A stretch of DNA of 64,000 bases from Verrucomicrobiota bacterium (GTDB lineage: Bacteria > Verrucomicrobiota > Verrucomicrobiia > Chthoniobacterales > SZAS-18): assembly GCA_018240025.1 (NCBI GenBank), contig JAFEGM010000032.1, forward strand, positions 191,484-255,483. The letters are read 5' to 3'. Shown in pieces: positions 1 to 9,000 of the stretch (the first letter of the stretch is position 1; each line of letters opens with the position of its first letter). The notes beneath the pieces are model-generated. The model was not told where the DNA came from. It made no database searches and saw only the letters and a list, made by a program, of their open reading frames with translations. A program made the translations under genes and the position numbers.

Positions 1-3000
1 CGGCTGGGCGGGCCTGAGGGCATCGAGCTCACCGGGCCGAGCGGCGGCGCGACGCCGGCCACGATCTCACTACAGAATCTCCCCAACTTCCTGGCGCCGA
101 GCGCGGCAAATCCGTTCCAGATCCGGCTAGATGGCCGCGTCACCTTCGGCGCGTTCGGGGCGTTCGTGCTCGACAATGCGTTCTTCAACTTCGCGGGTCC
201 CGGATTGCCCACATTCAGCGGACGCATGGCGCTGGTGGCCGGTCAGCAGCTGCAGCTTCTGCAGAGTTCGTCGGCCCTGCCGGTGACCATCACGGAAGTC
301 GGTCTGACCTTCGCCAACAATCTGCCGCTCGATCAGGCGTTCCGACCGCAGAACCTGCAGATCGATCTGAGCGGCTTCGCGGACTTCAAGCTCCCCACCG
401 GCCAGGGCGACGCCACCGCCACCGGCGATGCTGGTCCGGGCAGCAAGATCCCGCGGCTGTTCTTCGCGCTCGATCATTTCCGCTTCAGCTTCCCGAACGG
501 CTTCGCAGCGCCGCCCACGGTTTCGACCAACGGGCTGACCGGTGAGATCCAGAACCTGAGCGTGGGCGATTTCGTCGGCCTGACCGGCGGTCTTTCGCTG
601 CAGGGACTGCAGGGGCCGGCCGAGGCGATCACGATCGGCGGCGTGGTCGGCACCACCATCAAGGGCGTCGGCGCGAAGGTCGCGCTGGCCGCCAAGATGT
701 CGGGGCTCGTCTCGCTCTGCCTCGACCTCAACCTCGGTCCGGCCGGCATTCCCATCGACGGCGGCGCGCTCGGCGGCGTGTTGCTGACCGGAGCGAGCGG
801 CGGCGTGAACTTCGCCAATCTCGGCGCGCCCGATCCCTGCAGCGCCTTTGCCCGCCTCGGCTTCGGCCGCGACGGACGTCCGCTGGCCGCGGCGCGCGGT
901 TCGGCGCTGGAGCGAGCCCGCCTGGCCGAACCCGTGGGCCTGCCGTGGGGCGAGGCCTTCGCGCGGGCCGATGCCTTGGAGCGCACGGCCGGCCGCAGCT
1001 TGAACTTCGACGCGGTGCCGATGGTGCAGTCGCCCGATCCGCGCGTGGCCGAGGAACGGCGGGCTCGCGCCGCCGCGCTCGAGGTCGCGGCGCTGCAGGG
1101 CGTCACGCTCGATCTGCCCGGCGACTGTCCGACGGGCGATTGCCCGCCCGCCACGCTCAACCTGCTCTGCCAGCTGCATCCCTCGCACGGCCAGCCGCCG
1201 GGGGCAGGTAACTACAACGGCCTCTTCGCGGGCGACACGATCGTGAAGTTCACCTCGCTCTCCAGCGGGCAGGTCGACGCCATCATCACCGCCGCCGGAC
1301 TCGACGGCCTGCTCGGCAGCGCCGGGGTCGGGCAGAGCACGAGCAATGCGACCATCGCGGCCCAGTTCTCCACCCAGGTGCGCAGCACGGTCAGCGGGCT
1401 CATCCCGCGCCTGCCGCAGGGTGCGCCGGGGGAGATCGACGTGAACCTGGCCATCGAGGACGCGCTCGACCTGCTGCGCGACACGCTGCGGAACACCACG
1501 CGCTCGGCGCTCGATCTCGCCACCGGTGGGCTCAGTCCCCGCGACGCCCTGCGCAAGGCGGGTTACGCCGGCCTCAAGTGCCAGGACATCACGCTCAAGC
1601 TGCAGGGCACGCTCAGCCACGCCGCGGTCTCGACCTTCCTCGCGCTCGACGGCGGCTACACGGTTTCCACGCGTGGCTTCGGCAGCATCGCCGGCGCGCT
1701 CAAGCTCGTGGGCATTCCGGTCGGCACGGCCAATCTCTCGCTCGCGCTCAGCAACGCGACCGGCGATTTCGCCCCGCTGCTCTGCGGTTCGGTCGATGTG
1801 GGCCTCGGTCCGTTGGAATTCGGCGGGCTGCGGCTGCGCTTCGATCCGGGTCTGAACACGAACGCCGTGCTGACCGCGCTGGGCACGTTCGTAACCGGAC
1901 TGGCCGGCGACGCTGCCGAAGCGATCTACCAGATGATCGACGCCGCCAACGGCCCCGGGGTGACGGCCAATCGCGGCACGCCGCTGGTCAACTTCTTCCA
2001 GCCGAGCTACGCGGCCGGCGTGCCGGCCGACAGCCGCCTGACGCCGGCGCAGCAGCAGGCCGTGCTCGCGCAGCTTTTCAATCTGCAGAATCTCACCGCC
2101 ATCGCCGGACTTTCGCCGGCCGGACTCGCCACGCTCCGCTCGCGCGCCGAAACGTTGGCGGTCGAGGTGACGCTCGCGCTCAACCCAGACCTGCGCTTCT
2201 GCGGCACGATCGAGCCCAAGCTCTTCGGCCTCGGGCTCGGCGGCGGCGAGACCGCCGGCGTCTCGCTCGCCTACAGCAAGCAGCCGGGCGCGGGTGGCAC
2301 GAACTACGATGTCCTCGCCGGCAGCTTCAGCATCTCGCCCTCGTGGCTGCTCTTCAATTACGGCCTCGTCCTCAGCTCGGCCGGGCAGATCCCGCCGTTC
2401 GTCCCGGGGATCGACTCCGCCGAAGTCGGCTTCGCCTCGCGGGCGCGTTCGTTCGACCAGGCCAAACTGCATCAGCTCTACTCCGGCCCGGCCGGTGCGG
2501 CCACGGTCGTGCAGGAGCGCATGGCGGAGGTCTTCCAGAATTCGCTCGTCACCTTCCAATACGCGCTCAAGCCGTTCGGCCTCGAGCTCGGCAACACGCA
2601 GGTGCGCATCTTCATGCCGCAGTTCGCGGCCCATCCGCGACGCAGCGGCGTGAGCTGGACCGCGCCGACCGATACCGCCTTTCCGGGCACGGCCGACGAG
2701 ACCGCGGCGGGACGGCTGCGGCGCGAGATCATCACGCGCGCCGGCACGCTGAACCTCATCAAGGAGCCGACGTGGCTCGGCACGCCCGGCGCGCCCGATG
2801 CCGCCGGCCGGTTGGGCACCCTCTTCGCCAGCACCGGGGACAATGCGCTCATCGGCCGCATGAATGCGCTCGATCTCGGGCGCGATGTCTTCCCCTACGG
2901 CGGCGTGCTCGGCTCGGGCCGGCTGGCGCTGCCGCGACCGCTGACCGACGGCCTGCCGGCCGATTTCTACGCCATCTTCGATCCGACCAAGACGCTGCAG

Positions 3001-6000
3001 CAGCGCTTCGACGCCTTCACCGCCACGGCCTCCTTCCTCTCCAGCACGCGGCAGGTGGGCGATCTCGCGTTCTACTTCCCCGCGCCGAATCCGCCCTCCG
3101 CGCTGCTCAACGGCACGCTCGATGCCGCCGGGCTGCGCGCGCTGGCCGTGGCGATGGGCTCGCTCGATTACGCCGCCATCACCCGCGGCACGCGCGACGC
3201 CAGCTTCTACGCCTTCGATCAGGTCTTCCTGCGCGGCGCGCTCAGCATTCCCGTGCTCGGACTGCCGCTGGCGCAGGGCAGCGTGACCTTGAACGGCCTC
3301 AACGGCACCTTCGAGCTGAAGGGCCGCGCTCCGGCCGGCGGCTGGCTGGAGCAACTCGGCGTGACGGCCGATCTGCTCTTCAGCGTCGGCGCCCCGCGCG
3401 CGGCGCTCGACAAGCAGGCCGCGCTCGCCCTGAGCACGCCGGCCGGTCAGCCGCTGCTCGCGCCGCGCTCGCAGAGCGGGATCGACGGCCTGACGGATGT
3501 CGTGACGCGCTACACCGGACTGACGCCGGCCACGCTCAACTTCACCCAGCTGCAGAGCGAACTCTATGCTGCCATGCCACGCGTGCAGCTGGTCTCGAAT
3601 CTGACGGTGAACCTCAACCGGCCCGAGTTCGCCAGCTTCTTCCAGGCCGGCAGCGGCGCGGCGGTGCGGCTCTTCGCCTATTCGCCGGGCTTCGAGCCGA
3701 ATGCGGCCGTGCCGGTCGGGATCGACCCGCTCAACCCGGATCCGCAGACGCTGGCCCGACGGCAGGGCGGCGCCGGCCTCGCGGGCTCGTTCCTCTTCGG
3801 TTACTTCCCGGGCGGCAATGCGAACGATCCGGCCGCCATCCGGATCGCGCTCGATGCGTCGCTCGCCTTCCTCGCGCCGGCCGAAGGCACCGCGTTGCCC
3901 GCGCTGACGGGGTTGCTCGACGTGCCCGCGTTCAACATCCCCGGCGGTCCGTCCTTCAGCGGGCGGATGCAGTTCAACACCCAGCCCGCCAATGGCGGCA
4001 ACTTCCTCGCGATCACCGGCGCGGCCGCGCCCTTCAAGTTCAGCGCGGGCGGGGTCGACATCCTCAGCTTCGCGCCGCTCGCGCCGGCCACCAATCTCGG
4101 CGGGACGCTGCGCGTGCTGCGCAACGATGCGCTGCCGGGCGGCGCGGCGGCCAGTCTCTCGCTCAACGCGATGTCGGCCGCCATTCCGCTGCTCGGCCCC
4201 GGCGTGGCGGTGGTCGTCCATGGCGGACCGAACGGCAGCGGCGGCTTCCTGCCCTTCACCTTCAGCACCGCGCCGGGCCAGGTCTGGAGTGCCTCGGTGG
4301 CGCTCTCTGCACCGGGCAATCCGAACGCCGCGCCGACGTTTGCCATTCGCGATCCCTTCAACGGCGGCTCGCAGTCGTTGTTGGAATTCACGCCCAGCGG
4401 CCCGCTCACCGGCAGCATCGCGGGCGTGGGTACGGGCTCGTTCCAGCTGCAGGTGACGGTGCCGACGGGCTTCACGGCCACGTTCTACAAAGGCACCGCG
4501 CAGGAGAGCACGGTGGCGCTGCCGGCCGGGAGCAACATCCAGCTCTATCTCGACAGCGCCGGCCGCTTCTACTGCGATCTCGGCTCGCTCACGAACCTCA
4601 ACCTGCCCGGGCTGCTCTCGGCCAATGCGCGCATCGAGTTCGGCTTCAATCCCGACGATCCGCAGCCGAACGTCGCCCGCACGCCGACCAGCCTGAACTT
4701 CGGCACGGTCAATCTCGCCGACACGGTCACGCAGTCGGTCACGATCTCGAACACAGGCACGTTGCTGGCGGATCTAGCGCTCAGTCTGACGCAGTCCGAT
4801 CCCGACAAGCGCGACTTCGACCTCGGCACCGGCAATTTCCAGCTCGAGCCGGGCGGCAGCCGCGTCGTGCGGGTAACGTTCAATCCGAAGAAGGCCGGCA
4901 CCCGCACGGCCACGCTCAACATCGCCTCCAACGATCCCGACACGCCGCTGCTGACCGTGCCGCTCAGCGGCGTGGGCCTGGCCGCGCCGCGCTTCGCGGT
5001 CAGCCGGCCGAGCGTGGCCTTCGGCGACACCGTCCTCGGCGGCACGAGCGTCGACACGATCACAGTCACGAACACCGGCTCCGCCACCATGACCGTGACC
5101 TCCGCCAGCCTGACCGGCGCGGGCCTGACGGTCTCGCCCACGACGAGTCAGTCGATCGCGGCCGGCGCCGCGCGGATCTACACGCTGAGCTACGCGCCGA
5201 CCGCGCTCGGCAGCGCCAGCGGCACGCTGACCTTCAACGTCGCGACCCTCGGCGCGCAGAACGTGCCTGTGACGGGGCAGGGGACGGACACGCGCTGGAT
5301 CACGCTCCTCGATGCCGCCGCAACCGGCAGCACGGCGCAGTTCAATGCGCTCCGGATGGTCGATGCGAACCGCGGCTACGCGGCCGGCAACAGCGGGACG
5401 TTCCTCGAAACCCGCAACGGCGGCCGTTCGTGGAGTCCGCGTCGGCTGACCCTGCAGAATCTGCGCGCCATCGCCGTCGAGCGGACCAACATCAACAACG
5501 CGCTCCTCGCTCAATATCGCTTCGAGGAGCCGCCGGGCAGCACGGTCTATCTCGACGCCTCCGGCAACGGGCGCCACGGCACGGCCGTCGCCGCTCCGAG
5601 TGCCGCCACGCTCTCATTCTACCACGGACGCTTCGGCAGCGGGCTGAGCTTCGACGGCGTCGACGACTACGCCGAGCTCGGGAACTTCGCGCTGCCCAGC
5701 TCGTTCTCCATTTCGTTCTGGGCCCGCTTCCGCTCGACCGCGGACGGCCAGGCGCTGGTGGCCAAGAACACGACCAGCGGCGGCAATCAGTTCATCTTCG
5801 GCAAATACAACGGCGGCTGGCAGGTCAACTTCGGCGGCCAGGTCTGGTCGGTGCCGGCCGTTCCCGCGCTGAACACATGGACGTTCTTCGTGCTCACGGC
5901 CGTCTACGACAGCGGCGCCAACACCACGACGGTGACGCTGTATCGCGGGCTGGAAGGCGGCAGCTCGCTCGACAGCCTCGGCAGCAACGTCTTCACCGGC

Positions 6001-9000
6001 CAGGTCTCGACCGGCGGCGGTAAACCGTGGTCGCTCGGACAGGAGTGGGACGGCGCCACGACCACGTCCGATCACTTCAACGGCTTCCTCGACGAGGTCG
6101 CGTTCTTCGACGGCGCGCTGGTTTCCTCCGAACGCACCGCGCTCTTCCGCAACAACGGCGAACGCGTGGTCGTGGCGGGTGCGGCAGGCCGGGTCTTCCA
6201 GTCGTACACGGGTGGCGACACCTGGGAACAGCATCCCGATCTCAACGCAGCCGGCTGGCGCAATCAGTCGAAGACGGTCCGCGCCCAGGAATGGAACGCA
6301 GCGGCCATCGGCTCGGGCGGTCGACTCTATCTGGGCGGATCCGTTGGCGCAGCGGGTGGCCGATTGCTCATGGTCGAGGGCATCAATGCCGGCGCCGACG
6401 GGACCGCGGGCACGGCCGACGACGAGTTCGACGACGTGGCCGTGACCGGTGGAGTCAGCTCGCCGTTCCCGAATCTTCGCGGGCTGACCAACAGCGGGAA
6501 CTTCATGTACGCGGCCGGCTCCGACGGCGTCATCTTTGCGCAGAGCGTGCAGTTGAACGGCGCCAGCGGCGACTTCGCGGCGCTCTCGCCCAATGCCTCG
6601 CCCAACGCGCTCAACGCGGTCGCCAGCCACAGCCTCTTCGGCGGCGGCATCGCGGTGGGCAGCGGCGGCACGATCCTCCGCACCGGCGCCTCTACGGTGG
6701 CCAGCGGCACGACTTCGGCGCTGCAGAGTGTCGTCTTCAATGCCTCCGTCAGTCCGTCGTACCATGCGGTCGGCGACGGCGGCGCCTACCTGACCAGCGC
6801 GAACAACGGCGCCAACTGGCAGCTCGTGGCCGATGGCCTGAGCGGCGACATGAAGGCGGTGGACGTGCAGCTGGTGCCGGGCGGCGCGAGTTCCGAATAC
6901 TCCGTCTGGGCCGCGGGTGCGAACCAGTCGATCCAATACCGGCCGCCGATCTCCGTGGCCGGGCCGTTCCTGACCTACTATCCGGGCCGGCTGGATTTCG
7001 GGTTCGTCACCGTGGGCGAGTCGAAAACGCTGGAGATCACGATTCAGAATCGCGGGCGGACCGCGCTGCAGATCAGCGCGCTCTCGTTCACTGGGCCGGC
7101 CAGCGCGCGCTATTCGCTCGGCAGCACGGTCATCGACCGCATCGAGCCGGGCGACTCGGCCACGCTGCCGGTGCGCTATCGCCCGACCGCCGTCTCGGCC
7201 TTCGACAGCGCGGAGCTGCTGCTCACGTCGAACGACGCTACGCCGGGTTTCCGCGTGCCGCTGGAGGGCCGCGCGGCCGCCAACGACTGGAAGCCGGTGG
7301 TGCTCACCAATGCGGGTGTCGCCGTGGCCGGCGAGGTCGTGCAACTCGCCTTCACCTCCGCCAGCCGCGGCTACGCGCTGGTGCAGCCGACGGGGTTGGT
7401 CAGCACCGAGCTGTATCGAACCAACGACGGCGGCGCGAACTGGACGCGCTCGACCTTCGGCAGCTTCGGCGGGAACGTCCGGCTGACCACGCTGGCGGTG
7501 GCGCGGAGCAGCGCCAGCTCGCTCGACGTGCTGCTCGCGGGCGGTCAGGTCGAGACGACGGCGGGGGTCTTCGTGAAGGGGCTGCTGCTGTTCTCCAGCA
7601 CCTCGACCAGCAGCTTTTCCACGCCGGCCTGGAGCGACCGCACGCCGTTGGCCGCGGGCGACACCAGCCAGCCGCTGCGGATCGCGAGCGTGGCGCTGCA
7701 TCGGCTCTTCGATGCCAGCGGCGTGACGAACTATCAGGTCGCCGCCGCCACCGCTGGCAACAGCAGCACGGCCAACGTCTGGTACAGCACGAACACCGGC
7801 AGCAGCTGGACCCTGCCGGTCGATCGCCCGTCGGGCTACAACGGCGGCCCGGTCGCGTTGCAGGTCACGAGCGTGTTCACGCCGGTCTTCGCCGGCAACG
7901 GCGCACGCATCGAATTGAAGATCGGCAACGGCAACTGGGGGACGACGCCAACCATCGTCTCGGCCGGCGGCACGCTGCGGGACATCAAGTTCTTCGCCAA
8001 TTCCGCGCTCGGGGCCGATCTCAGCCAGGGCTGGGCGGTCGGCGACGGCGGCGCATTCCTCGTCTGGGATCCGGCCAGCAGCGCCGCGAGCGATTGGTCG
8101 CCGGCGCGCGACGCGGAGGTGTTCGGTACGACCAATCTCGCCGCGGTCGGTTTTGCCGATCTCTTCGAAGGCTGGGTGGTGGGCGAATCGCGCGCCTTCT
8201 TCTCGCTCGATCAGGGCCTGACCTGGCGCCTGAGCTACGATGCCGGCAGCAGCGCGGTCTTCCGCGATGTGCACGCGCCGGTTTCGGGCGCGGCCTTCAT
8301 CGGCGGCTCGCTCGACGGCAAGGCCACGGTCTGGCGCTACGCCGCGCCGACGGCTTCGACCAGCGCGCTGCTCAGCGCGGCCAGCCAGGTCGACTTCGGC
8401 AGCTTCGCGCCGGGCGCCGCGCCGACGAAGACGGTCGTGTTGACCAACAACAGCGCCAATCCGCTGGCGCTGCACGATCTCAGCATCGTCTCCGAGGACG
8501 GCGCGCCACGCTTCCGCCTGACCGGCGTACCGCCGGCGACGCTGGCCGCGGGCGGCTCGACCACGCTCACGCTCAAGTTCGACGACAGCGAGGAACGCTC
8601 GATCGCGGCGGCGCTCGCGCCGGAGTTCTTCCTGCGCTTCGAGGGCGCGCCGGACGACACCAGCTTCCACGACGATTCGCCCAACGGCCGCGACACCGTC
8701 GCCACGGCGGGGGCCAACCAGCCGACGCCGGTGCGCAGCTCGCGGCGCGATCGGGCGGTGCGCTTCGACGGGGTCGATGACCGCCTCGAGCTGCCCAACG
8801 TCAGCGCGCTCGACGTGCTGCCGGCCAGCTTCTCGGTCTCGCTCTGGGCCGCGCCGGAATCCCTCAGCGGCACACGCACGCTGCTCTCGAAGGATCTCGC
8901 CACGGGCGGCGACGGCTTCAAGTTCAGCCAGACCAGCACCGGGTATCAGGTGAAGATCCGCGGCGCGACCGCCACGTTCGCGTCGGTGCCGGCGCTCGAC

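Noticed and set aside
127..4221. Very long minus-strand open frames such as 127-4221 and 26206-30642, and plus-strand ones such as 1578-6023
   Set aside because: They are out-of-frame shadows of well-supported genes in high-GC DNA, with Arg/Gly/Ala-rich translations and no domain motifs.
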